A DNA stretch of 64,000 bases from Muscardinus avellanarius (lineage: Eukaryota; Chordata; Mammalia; Rodentia; Gliridae), in the NCBI GenBank assembly GCA_963383645.1, contig OY726557.1:156985201-157049200 (forward strand), in the 5' to 3' direction. Shown one piece after another: positions 35,274 to 46,794 of the stretch; the stretch's first letter is position 1, and each line of letters begins with the position of its first letter. The notes beneath the pieces are model-generated. The model was not told the DNA's origin, did no database searches, and saw only the letters and a list, made by a program, of their open reading frames with translations. The translations under genes and the position numbers were made by a program.

Positions 35274-35439
35274 GTGGTACTAGAGATTGAACCCAGCAGT
35301 GTTCTACCTCTGAGCTACACCCCATTCCTATTTTATTTTATATTTTGAAGCAGAGTCTTGCTAAATTGCCAAGACTGGATTTGAACCTATGATCCTTCTG
35401 TGTGTTACACATTACAGGTGTGTACCACCACACCCAGTT
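35274..35439 (-). mobile_element. B1-ID SINE
   Basis: 'ggtactagagattgaaccca' to 'taccaccacacccag'; left half shortened by about 20 bp. Confidence 0.83.
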
Positions 35440-35544
35440 TAAATACATTCCATTAGTGCAGGGGTTTACAGAGCTCTGAGTACAATTATGCATATGTTGA
35501 ACTTTTATAAGAGGGAGGTAATAAAATATCAAGCTTAATACAAA

Positions 35545-35775
35545 TGACAGAAGTTATTGAGCACCTGTTCACTACCTATTATTTAAGTGTTTTATATAAA
35601 TTATTTTCATAATCCATATTACTATTCTATGACACATCTTTCTTTTATTTTTTGAAATGATGGCCCTGTGGCTTGAAGTGCTTAGTTAGATGGCCAGGGA
35701 CAACATGAGCAAGTAGTTTTTCTGGGCCTTGAATTCAAGCTGTTTGGCTGGAGAACTCATGTTCTTGAGTTCATG
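35545..35775 (+). mobile_element. MIR element
   Basis: 'ttattgagcacctgttcact', 'taagtgttttatataaatta' and 'ccttgaattcaagctg' follow the MIR plus-strand order. Confidence 0.68.
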
Positions 35776-35796
35776 CTCACAGTGTTCTGTTTCATT

Positions 35797-35820
35797 TATT
35801 TGTTTGTTTGTTTGTTTGCT
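35797..35820. repeat. (GTTT)n short tract
   Basis: Six units before the SINE at 35828. Confidence 0.9.
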
Positions 35821-35827
35821 TAGTGTG

Positions 35828-36026
35828 TATAGCACTGGGAATTGAACCCAGGGGCATTCTATCTTCTATCTACACCCCAGCCCTTTTTATTTTTTCTTTT
35901 GAAACAGGGTCTTGCTAGTTTGCTGGGAGTCTTGCTACCTTCCTGAGGTTGTCCTTGAACCTGCAATACTCCTGTCTCAGCCTTCCAAGTATTGGCATAA
36001 CAGGCATGTGTCACTATGCCTGGTTT
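35828..36026 (-). mobile_element. B1-ID SINE
   Basis: 'gcactgggaattgaacccag' to 'tcactatgcctggt'. Confidence 0.86.
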
Positions 36027-36029
36027 ATT

Positions 36030-37520
36030 TTTATTTTTTCCACAAAGGATCTTACTCAAGGAAAAAACACATCTGAATGAAATCTGGGAGATGAAGGTAA
36101 CAGATATTGCTGGGATATGCCCTAATTCTGGGTCATCACTCTAATGATATAAGAGGGTCAAGGGGACATAGGACTTACATTAGGCATTTTTCAAGTCACC
36201 TTAGTCTGATCTTATTCCCTAAGGTGCCCCCAAAATTAATGACTTCTAGACTTTTGAGATGTGAGCTGACTCCACATTTTTCTGAGCTTCAGAGTTACAT
36301 TGTGCTTATCCAGCTTATTTCTCACTTTTTCACCCAAGCATTACAAGAAACCCTGGCCATATCATATGACCCATTAAACTCACCATTTTATGTGCATATA
36401 ATGATCCAGGTCCTGTTCTAGCTATTGCATTAAGAGCCCATTCTAGAATCCATTGCAGGAATATAAGAGATGTAAAATTGTCTTTGCTGGAAAGGCTGAC
36501 TAGAGAATGTGGTTTTGAAATGCCATTTTCAATGGACCACCTGAGACTTCACTCTCAAATTAGGCACATCTATTACCTATCCCTGGAAGAACAGTTTAGC
36601 CCTGTCCTTCTCCAGCCTACCCCCTGCACTTACCCATGGTAGTAGCAGGGAAAATGAGTATTTTGAGGGCAACTGGATCACAAATGAAATCTAGGTGGGG
36701 ATGAGCTGAGCGTGTTTGATTTTTTCCTCCCTCATTTTCTAATGAAGTCAGTCCCACCTGAAGAGAAGTGAGAGAGGCCTTCGACAGATATTAGAAGCTT
36801 CTCTCGTGCTTTTCTCTTCTGAGGAGAGTAGCAATTCCTGCTCTTCTGTGGCTGGAAACAGGTGTGTGAGGTGTGTGTGTGTGGGGGGGGATAAATATTC
36901 CCTCTCCCTGATTGTTAGTAAGAGATAAAATAGCTATGCAGTCTCTCAAGGAGCTCAGAGTCCAGTGGAAGAGACAGGTAGAGAAACAGACAAGTAAAAC
37001 ACTGTGAAATAAACACTGTGAGAGAAGACAAAGCAGAAGATAATAGGGATGTGGTCCCAGAAGTATTTTTAACCAGCTAAATACAACGCTTACATTGTTT
37101 TCTTCCTCTGTTAGGGTTACATTTTCATATATTAATACTTTTCCTTCATTCATCATTCATTATCCATCCATCCACCCATCCATCAAATGTCCATTGAGTA
37201 CTGACATGTGGCAGTGAGCCCTGAACATATAGAGATGGCTGAGATGAATAAAAACAATATTTTCTTAGAATAATTATGCAAATTGATTATTAAAAAGACT
37301 CAGAGTTTTTTTTTGGGAAGTCCTCAAGGCAATGCCACAGAGGGTATAAACTCTGGGTGGAGGAGTCATCCTGTACAGGTCAGGGGTACCCTCTGAACAC
37401 TATAAATTAGAAGGGAGAAGGAATAGTGCTAGAGCCAGCAGACATAAGTACAGGTTCTGAAGAGAGGCGTGAGGATGAAGAATTCAACTCAAGAATTTGA
37501 TTCCAAGAATTTTTAAATTC
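36030..37520. other. single-copy DNA, no gene seen
   Basis: No gene. A short (ATCC)n patch lies near 37160-37183, a (GT) patch near 36869-36882, and an old-repeat-like patch near 36945-37030. Confidence 0.45.
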
Positions 37521-37526
37521 TAACGT

Positions 37527-37866
37527 GGGGTTGGGGTGCCAGCTTACTATCTCTACTGGCCGACCCCTGCTCCTGGGTCAATATTTCCTACTGGCCGACT
37601 ATGGGTTTATTTCTCTAGAGGTATTTATACAGGTACAGGTCAATCAATATCCTCGTGCTATCACCACCAGAATACGATAAAGACCAATCCAAAGCACATA
37701 CATTACAGGTAGGTTAATTAGTACCCTCATGCCATCACCACCTGATCTTCTCCCATACCTTTTACTTTGAACTTTCTATGACCCCAAACCTTGTTGACTC
37801 TGGGCAAAGGACAGTCAGCTGAATCAGAAATATTCTTTTAGGGGAAAACCTTAATGGCTTCCCACA
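37527..37866 (-). mobile_element. possible solo LTR fragment
   Basis: On the minus strand it opens TGTGGGAAGCC, has a 'tataaatacc' box near 37628 and a nearby 'aataaaccc' signal, then closes GGTGCC..CCCCA-like. Two copies of 'tactggccgac' near 37554 and 37592 lie in the putative U5. No clear target duplication was found. Confidence 0.35.
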
Positions 37867-37869
37867 GAG

Positions 37870-38515
37870 TAGTATAGTAATATTGGGTTAAGAGCCTCAG
37901 AAATGAATTGTGGAGATGTTCTCACCCAATATTCAGTTGCTTCAGTGTTGCGTGGATTCAATATAACTTTTTAAAAATAGGCTGTACCCACAAAAATTCA
38001 AATGAGGCATAGGGAATCAAATGAAAGTCTTGGAATTGAATTGATAAAACACCGACAATGGTCGAACTGTTCTTATGTCAAAGGATATGGACTGGCAATT
38101 ATTCTGTTTGTGAAGGGAAGACGAAATGACTGAGGACTTGGAAATAAAGGAACAAAATTAGCTCTAATGAAATGTAATGAATATAGGAACTGAAGTATCT
38201 TAATGTGTAGTTCCACAAAATTAGATCTTGAAATTATGAGAGTAAAAAAATCTATCATGTGAAATTCCATTGCTCATTTGAATAGCAAAGGAACAAAGCT
38301 AGCACCTGCCAAGAGGAAGTCTTGTTTAAGGAAAGGGATGTGTACCTTGACAGAAAGCTCACTCTTTGGAATGTTGACTGTTGGGAGAGCAGGGGCAGCT
38401 GTCTTCCTACCTCCCCATCCCCAATTCAGCATTCTTGGGCTGGCTGGACAGTTTGTTGTTTTAATCTATAATAGTTATCACCTTCCAGCACAATGTAGAA
38501 TTGACTTCCTTTTTG
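37870..38515. other. single-copy DNA, no gene seen
   Basis: The plus-strand frame beginning at 38278 has no signature and runs into an L2 piece, so it is not a gene call. Confidence 0.45.
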
Positions 38516-38519
38516 TGCT

Positions 38520-38640
38520 GCTTGTTTGTCATCTGTCTCCCCCATTAGACTGTAAATTCACCAGAAGGGCTCTTTCTTTGTTTCTTGATGTATCATGGGT
38601 ACCTAGAAGAGCACATGAAATGTTAATTGCATGATGAATT
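38520..38640 (+). mobile_element. L2 3' end
   Basis: 'attagactgtaaattcacca' then 'tgatgtatcatgggtaccta' matches the L2 terminal region. Confidence 0.6.
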
Positions 38641-38644
38641 ATTT

Positions 38645-39435
38645 GAAAAATGCCTCCAGGGAAATAACATAGAGGTATTTTTATGAAAAAATATAGCTTT
38701 AGGAAAAACAAAAAAAATATTTGGAAATTAAAATAAATGTGTTTGCTAGAGGTCATTCTGATGGCCTGAATTAGAGAGAGGAAGACAAAGCCACTGGATG
38801 ACTAAAACTAAAATGAGGGTGATAGGGTAATAAAAACTGCTTCCTGTGGGGGTGTTTCTATAGAAAAATATTCCAGATTCCACTGTGCCAGGCTGAGGAT
38901 AGCTGCCTAGCAAAGTCCTGGGGTGATTTCCCTACATGCACAGCAAATTGAACAGCTACTCATGCATCAGACTAACTAACGTGAGTTACATAAATCATAT
39001 GAAAGTCTATTATGCTTACATTTAGTACAAAAATGAAAAGATGCATTGAATAAAGCAAGAAAGAGCTCCAGCACGGTGTCTCCCCCAACTCCAATTTAAA
39101 TAATTTAAAGAGAATTAAATATAGGCCTTAGACTTGAAACACAATACTACATCCCCTCATGATCTCTACAACCTTTCAATAATTATGAACTGACCCATGG
39201 GAATTGCAGGCGGTAAGATGGTTTGTTGTCTACACCATGCCTCCTCCAACCTTACTTTGCAGAGTGGGAAGCAAGAGTCTTTCTGCTGAGGAACAGGGCA
39301 CAAAAGTTAGCACAGGAATTTGTTCTGTGGCCCAGCACCTGGTAGAAACTGAAGGCCCTGAATGCAGGTAGAAACTCATGTCCAGTGCTGAAATAGCTAA
39401 AGTTAATATCTTAAAAAGATAGATAGGAGAGTGTG
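38645..39435. other. single-copy DNA, no gene seen
   Basis: No repeat or gene recognised. Confidence 0.45.
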
Positions 39436-39439
39436 GTTT

Positions 39440-40075
39440 GAATTTTTCACAGTACTGAAGGGAAAACACAGTCAATCAAGAATACTGTACTCAGCAAAGC
39501 TATCCTTTAGAAATGGAGTGATAAAGACATTCCCTGAAAACAAAAGCTGAGAGAGTATATCTATTCCAGACTTATTTTATTAGAAATGCAAAAGGAGTTC
39601 ATCAAATAAATAACAATTAAGGAAAAGAAAATATAGTAAGGTATAAAACTTACTGATAAGCACATTTGGTATGCTACAATATTGTAAGCATGGTGTGAAA
39701 TTATATCTTTAGCATAAAGACTAAAAAAAAAATTAGAAAGCAATACTATATTAAGATATTTTTTCCCCAATGACACTGGAGTTTGAGCTCCAGAGCATTT
39801 TACCTCTGAGATACACTCCAATCCTATTTTAATTTTGTTTTGAAAGAAGCTCATTAGGTTGCAGAGGGCCTCACTAAGTTGCTAGGGTAGCTGAAACTCT
39901 GTGATCTTCCTGTCTGTTTCCCAAGTATTAAGACTACAGGAATGAGCCACTACATCCAGTTACTTTAATATCTAAAAAGATAAGCAATATAAAATGATAT
40001 ATACTGGTATATAAAAATTCACAATATAGGGAGGAATAAAGCAAGTGGAATATTTTATTAGTATATCTTATTATT
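39440..40075 (+). mobile_element. ancient L1, ORF1 C-terminal part
   Basis: 'agaatactgtactcagcaaa' and 'tccctgaaaacaaaagctga' are the ancient L1 ORF1 C-terminus, with the ORF1-ORF2 spacer following. It is split by a SINE at 39760 and appears to resume at 40200, 41420 and 48814. Confidence 0.62.
39760..39962 (-). mobile_element. old B1-ID SINE
   Basis: 'gacactggagtttgagctcc' to 'ccactacatccagtt'; inserted in the ancient L1. Confidence 0.78.
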
Positions 40076-40090
40076 TTGCTTCTGTTCTTT

Positions 40091-40184
40091 TTAAAAAAAT
40101 TTTATTGGTGCATTGCAGTCATATATCTTAATGGGATAAAAGATGGTAGAGACATACATGCACACATCACCCAATTAGCCCTTC
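40091..40184 (-). mobile_element. 94-bp L1 tail insertion
   Basis: Only the last ~94 bp of an L1 3'UTR, flanked by perfect 15-bp duplications TTGCTTCTGTTCTTT (40076-40090 and 40185-40199). Confidence 0.88.
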
Positions 40185-40281
40185 TTGCTTCTGTTCTTTA
40201 TGATCATGTTAAGCTGCTATAATTTCAAAATAGCTTGTTATAATAAAATGTTTCTTACTGAAGATTGAACAGAAGCATTAT

Positions 40282-40689
40282 TTTTATTTTTTATTTTTTA
40301 TTGGTGTATTGTAGTCATACATCTTAATGAAGTACAAGATGGTAGAGGCATACATGCACATATCATCCAATTAGCTCTTACCCAATTCCCATCCCATTAC
40401 CTCTCCCCTCCCTCCTTCTCATGTTTGGCTTAGTGATTGATATGTTTGTGAATGTACATCATGTACATTAGGGAATTTCTCCCATCCCCCTCCATTCCCC
40501 TCAGTTAGGTCACCTAATTTGCTCATCTATAGTTTTTCCTTTGTCTAGAGTTCCTCCTATGACCCATTTTATCCCTAGATTTTTCATGTATTATGGAGAG
40601 CATCCAATTTCTTATTTTTTGTGACTGACTAATCTCACTTAGCATAATGTTCTCCAGTTCTATCCATTTCCATGTGAATGATGTAATTT
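40282..40689 (-). mobile_element. 408-bp L1 tail insertion
   Basis: L1 3'UTR with the last codons of ORF2. Flanked by TTGAACAGAAGCATTAT (40265-40281) and TTGAACAGAGGCATTAT (40690-40706), one mismatch in 17. Confidence 0.87.
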
Positions 40690-40741
40690 TTGAACAGAGG
40701 CATTATAGCTCCGAGCTACACCCCCAGCCCCATTCACACAA

Positions 40742-40743
<2 letters not shown>

Positions 40744-40780
<37 letters not shown>
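40744..40780. repeat. (GT)n microsatellite
   Basis: About 18 units inside the split SINE. Confidence 0.95.
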
Positions 40781-40782
<2 letters not shown>

Positions 40783-40904
40783 TTCAAAATGGGTATTGCT
40801 AGATTTGTGAGATTCTCACTACTTGCTGAGGCTATCCAAGAACCTGCGATCCTACTGTCTCAGGCTCCTAAGTACTAGGATTACTCTTTGTGCATGGGGA
40901 AGGG

Positions 40905-41128
40905 GGTGGGTAATAGGGGAAGTCTACCTCCAAGCTACACACCTAGCTCTACTTTTTTAAATATTGCAACAGGGTCTTAATAAGTTGATGAGAGTCATAC
41001 TACTTTCTGAAACTTGTTTCAAAACTGTGATCCTCCTGTCTCAGGTTTCCAAGTATTGGGATTACAGGTGTGTGCCACCATGCCTGGTTAAGTATTGGAA
41101 TTACAGGCCTGCACCACCACACCTGGCA
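40905..41128 (-). mobile_element. B1-ID SINE with duplicated left end
   Basis: Antisense dimer. The last ~40 bp are repeated ('gtattgggattacaggtgtg' and 'gtattggaattacaggcctg'). Confidence 0.78.
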
Positions 41129-41223
41129 AAAGATGTTTCTTGTAAGCCTCATGGTATTCATAAAGCAAAGATTTATAATGAAAAATAAAAATAATAAGCA
41201 AGGAATCAAAACAAACTACTAGA

Positions 41224-41418
41224 AGCCAGGTATGGTGGCACAAATCCATAATCCCACTTAGTTAGGAGGCTGTGACAGATGGATCTCAGGTTCAAAGACA
41301 GCAATGTAGTGAGATTCTCAGCAACCTAATGAGACTCTGTATCAAAACATAAAAAGGGCTAGGGTTGTGTCCCAGAGGTAGAATGCCCCTGGGTTCCATC
41401 TCCAGTACCTTATAAACA
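41224..41418 (+). mobile_element. B1-ID SINE, diverged
   Basis: 'agccaggtatggtggcacaa' to 'gtcccagaggtagaatgccc' and 'ccagtacctta'. Confidence 0.84.
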
Positions 41419-41524
41419 AAGATAAAAACAAAAGAGCTACTGGAGTAATTCACTTAACTGCATAGGAAGATTGTAAGAGAGGGGGGAAAGGAACTACAAT
41501 AAAACTAGAAAACAAGTTACATGA

Positions 41525-42387
41525 CTTCTGGGAAGATGGTGACCGAGAAAAGCGGCGTTTACAAGTCCTGCTAATACTCGATCTCTATTGCCACAAAATC
41601 AGCACTTTTCATAGCCAGAAAACACTATCAACAAAGAAATAAAAACTATAAATACAAGGGACAGAGAAAAAGAAGACTAGAAGAACAACCAGAGACCAGA
41701 AAAGAACTCCCCTCCTGCATTGCGGCGGTGGAGCTGTGCCGGCACCATCTTACCTCACAGCACCAGGCTCCAGAGAGGAAAGGTAAACAAGGCGCTGAAG
41801 TGAGCAGCTGCGGATCATTTGGGTGTAATTCAGCAGTTCTTTCAGCACAAAGAACGTCTAAAACTCACAGTGGCCAAGCTCATCATGCCCTCCAGGGACT
41901 CAGAATGGAGCTCAAAACCAGAAAAGGAATACGCCAGCCTCAAGGCCGAGGGTGTGGCAGCAGCACCATATTGCCAGCAGTGGCAGCAAGTTCACCACGT
42001 CCGTGACAGCTCCAGATCAGTGCACTCAACAACTGTAAGTGAAATTGTGGCCCCTTAAGGCAATATCCCAACACTGCACCCCCAGAGACGTGCGCAGCTT
42101 TGATAATCTCCCTGGGTCTGATATTTTGCACTCCGACTGAGTGAAGGAGTATCAGTGGCAGAGATACCACACCCTAGTCGCAGCTCCCTGTGGGAAAACG
42201 CCGAGCCTGCCCCCCCCCCATGGTATAGCGCAGCCTCGATTAACTCCCTGGTTCTGAGATTTTGCGATACAACCCAGTAAAGGAGTAGTGACAACAGAGA
42301 TTACCACAGATTCAAGATCCAGAGCACCCTAAGTGAAGTCGTGGTGTCCAAGGGAAGAAACCAGAGAAGGCACAAATTTCTGAAATC
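41525..42387 (+). promoter_or_regulatory. L1 5'UTR (internal promoter region)
   Basis: About 863 bp of GC-richer sequence before the ORF1 ATG. Compared with the 5644-6643 copy it lacks one repeated block; the missing part begins after 'caccaggctccagag' near 41760-41776. Confidence 0.75.
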
Positions 42388-43262
42388 ATGGGAAAGAGGA
42401 AAAACAATGGAGCAATGAATGCCTACAACCCCACAATATTAGAACCTGATAACACACAAATTCAGAGATCTCCAGAAGATCAAATCAGGAATATAACTGT
42501 AGAAATAATACAGGACCTTTGAAAAGAATTTAGAGAGAGTTTAAAAGAAATAAAGAATGCAGTAAATGAAGTAAAGGCATCAATTCAAACTATAAACAAT
42601 TGATTAGACCACATGGAGAATAGAATCTCGCTCCTAGAAGATGATCACTCCAAAAATGAAAGCATAATTTATAACTCAGAAAAAAAATTGAGAGCAGGAA
42701 CTTGAGACTGAAGAAATATGCACCCATTATAAGAGAGCTAACCTAAGAATAACCAGAATAGAGGAGGGAAAAGAAGGTAAAACCAAAGTGATCAATAATC
42801 TCTTCAAGGAAGTAATAGCAGAAAATTTTCCAAACATAGAGCATGAGGTCGATACATAGGTCCAGGAAACTTATAGAACTCCCTTTAGACAGGATCAGAG
42901 AAGAGGTTTCCCATGCCACATAATTGTCAAAATGACCAATGTGGAAGCCAAGCAGAGAATCTTAAAGGCAACAAAAACAAAATGTCAAGTGACATTCAGA
43001 GGCAAACCAATTAGAATCACTCCAGACATCTCAAACCAAGTCATGAAAGCCAGAAGGGCTTGGAGTAACATATTCCAAACTCTGAAAGAAAACATTTTCC
43101 AGCCAAAAATTTTACCCAGCAAAACTATCTATCAAATTATATGGGGAAATAAGAAGCTTTCATGACAAACAGAAACTGAAGGAATTTATGTCTTCAAAAC
43201 CAGCTCTAGAGAAAATACTAAAAGAGATTAACTACAAAAAAGAAATAGGTAATACACACTAG
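42388..43262 (+). pseudogene. L1 ORF1 remnant
   Basis: ORF1 encodes the RNA-binding chaperone that coats L1 RNA. The start ATG GGA AAG AGG is at 42388. A coiled-coil-like acidic/basic region follows, then the conserved C-terminal domain: 'KQRILKATKTKCQVTFRGKP' around 42944-43003. Premature stops occur near 42522 and 42602, and frameshifts near 42685 and 43120. The true end is the TAG at 43260-43262. Confidence 0.88.
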
Positions 43263-43720
43263 AACCAAAGAAACAAGATTTTCCATCCAACAGACAACTA
43301 AGCAAAGAAGAATAAACAGTATTTCAAACAGAAATAAAATCTGAACATGTTAGGAATTAAAAATTATCTCTCAAAAATCACACTGAATGTAAATGGTCTC
43401 AATTCCCCCATAAAAAGACATAATGTGGCAAAATGGATTAAAAACCATAATCCATTCATCTTCTACTTACAAGAAACACACCTTATAAGTAAAGATAGCA
43501 ATAAACTCAAGGTAAAGAGCTGGAGCAAGGTAATTCATGCTAACAGAACTCGAAGGCAAGCTGGAGTAGTAACTATGATATCAGACAAGTTAGACTTCAA
43601 ACCCAAACTTATTAGAAGAGAAAAAGAAGGTCACATTTTACTGGTAAAAGGAATAATCCAGAAAGAGGAAATAACAATAATCAACATCTATGCCCCATAC
43701 ATAGGTGCAGCTGCTTTCAT

Positions 43721-43740
43721 AAAAAAAAAAAAAAAAAAAA
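43721..43740 (+). repeat. 20-bp poly-A run inside the endonuclease frame
   Basis: A pure A run after 'ctgctttcat'. The frame stays open through it, so the expansion may be a multiple of three compared with other L1 copies. Confidence 0.9.
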
Positions 43741-46440
43741 CTCTTTGTGACATGAAGTCACTCATAAATCCCAATACAATAATACTGGGAGACTTCAACA
43801 CACCTCTCACAACATTAGATGGATCTTCCATACAAAAGATCAGTAAAGATGCCACAGAATTAAAGAATAAAGAACACCATTAATAAAATGGACCTGTTGG
43901 ACACATATAGAGTATTTCACCCAACTACAGTGGAGTTTACATTTTTCTCAGCTGCTCATGAAACCTTCTCCAAAACAGATCACATCCTGGGACACAAAAT
44001 GAGCACTAGCAAATTTAAAAAATGTTACATACTTCCCTGTGTCATTTCAGACCATAATGGAATGAAACTAGAAATCAACTTTAAGAAGACCCAGAGAAAC
44101 AACATAAACATGGGGAGACTGAACACCACACTTCTGAATGAAGAATGGGTCATAGAAGATGTAAGAGGTGAAATCAAGAAATTTCTAAAACCAAATAAAA
44201 ATGAAGATACAACATTTCAAAACCTCTGGGACACTGTGAAGGCAGTATTAAGAGGAAAATTTATAGCACTGAGCGATCACATAAGAAAAACAAAAAATCA
44301 TCAAATAAATAACCTAACAACACAAATCAAAGGCCTTGAAAAACTGGAACAATCTAACCCCAAAGCCAGTAGAAGACAGGAAATGATTAAAATTAGAGCA
44401 GAAAATAATGAAGTAGAGAATACAAAACAATACAGAAAATAAAAAAAAACCGAAAGCTGCTTTCTCAAAAAAAAAAAATTAACAAGACAGATAAACAACT
44501 AGCCAATCTAAACTAAAAAAAAGAGAATCAACCCAAAATATGAAGATAAAAGATGAAAAAGGAGACATTATTACTGACAGTGTAGAAATCCAGAGGATTA
44601 TTAGAAACTACTTTGAAAAACTATACTCCAACAAAATAGAAAATCTGGAGAAAATTGACAAATTTCTAGATAAATACAACCTTCCTAAACAGAGTCAAGA
44701 AGATATAGAACATTTAAATCAACCTATAAAAATAAAAGATATTGAAACAGCAATAAAGACCTTACCATCAAAGAAAAGCCCAGGACTGGATGGCTTTCCA
44801 AGTGATTTCTATAAAACCTTTATAAAAGAGGTCACCATTCCTCAAAATATTTTGTGAAATAGAAAAAACTGGGACTCTCCCAAATACATTCTATGAAGCC
44901 AACATCACACTAATACCCAAACCGAATAAAGACAGTTCAAGGAAGGAAAACTACAGGCCTATATCGCTGATGAACTTGGATGCAAAACTATTAAACAAAA
45001 TACTAGCAACATGCATTCAAAACCACATCAAGAAAATCATTCACCATGACCAGGTAGGGTTCATCCCAGGGATGGAAGGCTGGTTCAACATACAAAAATC
45101 AATCCATGTAATTCATCATATAAACAGAATCAAAGACAAAAATCACATGATCATTTCAATAGATGCTGAAAAAGCATTTGATAAAATCTAACATACATTT
45201 ATGATAAAAACACTGCAGAGAATTGGAATAGAAGGAACATATCAACATCATAAAGGCAATCTACAATAAGCTCACCACCACCATCATATTAAATGGAGAA
45301 AATCTTCAAGAACTCCCCCTAAAAACAGGAACAAGACAAGGAGGTCCATTATCACTTCTCTTCAATATAGTACTAGAGACTCTAGCCAGAGCAATAAGGC
45401 AAGAAAAGGAAATCAAAGGATTACAAATAGGAAAAGAAGAACTCAGACTTTCACTACTTGCAGATGACATGATACTATATTTAGAAAACCCAACAAACTC
45501 AACCAAAAGGCTTATAGAACTCATCAACAAATTCAGCAAAGTGTCTGAATACAAAATCAATCTTAAAAAATCAGAAGCCTTTCTGTATACCAACCATAAA
45601 TCCACTGAAAAAGAAATTCAGAAAACACTTCTGCCAAGACTTTGCTGCCCACCCCATCTCGGCATCTACATGTGTGAGAATCCATGTAGTCATAGGCGAT
45701 TCTCAAAGTGAGAAATAAGCCCCGAGAGAAGGTGTGGTCGCTGGCAAAAAGTATTCTCCACTCTTAGATATTCTTTCATAACTACTATTCTTTTAGTAAT
45801 GATTCTTTTAACTTTCCACATGAAATTGCTCCGGTGGAAAAAAGATCAGGACTGTGAGTGAAAATTGAATCCATGTCCTTCCAGTAAACTTTCAGCCTTG
45901 CTCAAATGGTAATTAGATGAGCCTTGTTCGAATGGTAATTAAAAGCAGCATTCCAGTCCACCTTCGACCTTCAATACAGCCACACCACCTGGTTAAAAAT
46001 AGCTATGTCAAAACAAAGGACAGATAAAATAGATGTGTAAAGATGAAAGAAAGAAAATATGGTGAGAATAAGAAAGTATTTTGTATGAAGAAGAGCTTAT
46101 CCTGAGATTGGCCCGAATGGGAAAGAGAGAATTAGGGTAATCAGAAAAGAAAAGAAAGTTGCAGAAGGTTAGTGATAGGAATATGGATTATTAAAAGAAG
46201 GAAAATGCTCAGCTGCTAGAGAAATATATCTGACAACTAAATCTAAAGACTTCATGTTATTTCTTGGTGTTTACCTGCTAAACTGTGTCATGAGTTTGTT
46301 TAAGTTTTCAGACAGCGGATAGTATTGCAAACAAAATCTAGCAGACATTCATCGAAATTCCCTAGATCATCATGAAGGAACACGGATTTTCCTTAAGATA
46401 ACTATATGAAAGCTGGAATCTCGGACTTCGTCCCCCATTA

Positions 46441-46450
46441 TATATAAAGG
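46441..46450 (+). promoter_or_regulatory. LTR TATA-like box (upstream candidate)
   Basis: 'tatataaagg'. A second candidate, 'aatataaaaa', lies at about 46765. Confidence 0.45.
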
Positions 46451-46483
46451 AGGACATTGGACTAAGCCCTAGGAATGAAAACT

Positions 46484-46535
46484 CTTAAAAACTGGATTCT
46501 TCGAGTGATCTTAAAAACTAAATTCTTCAAGTGAT
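46484..46535 (+). repeat. 26-bp tandem duplication in the LTR
   Basis: Two units, 46484-46509 and 46510-46535, differing at three positions (key words 'cttaaaaact' and 'ttcttc.agtgat'). Confidence 0.88.
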
Positions 46536-46636
46536 TTTGGGTGTGACTTTTAGCCAAATAGAAGCCTCTGCAGCTGCAAGGCCAAAGGGGGCTGGGCACA
46601 AGACCCACCTGAGATAATTGGACTGATTTCAAACAC

Positions 46637-46662
46637 AAAGACCTGGGATATCCCAGGTCTTT
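46637..46662. repeat. 26-bp perfect palindrome in the LTR
   Basis: Half-site AAAGACCTGGGAT followed directly by its exact reverse complement. Confidence 0.95.
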
Positions 46663-46788
46663 ACTTTTGTCTTGTTCAGGGTTGGTAATTTGCATGTGTA
46701 TCTCTCTTTTGTACCTTGGGTGTTTTGCACTTCTTTTTACTAGAAATTCACTGGGAGAGGGGAAAATATAAAAAATCTTGTGTCCAAA

Positions 46789-46794
46789 AATAAA
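46789..46794 (+). terminator. LTR polyadenylation signal
   Basis: AATAAA about 24 bp after the second TATA candidate and 190 bp before the LTR end. Confidence 0.6.

Larger units (their letters stand above)
40262..40885 (-). mobile_element. B1-ID SINE split by an L1 tail
   Basis: Right end 40262-40281 and the rest from 40707 ('gagctacacccccagcc'). A (GT)n tract at 40744-40780 sits between the right and left halves. Confidence 0.72.
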
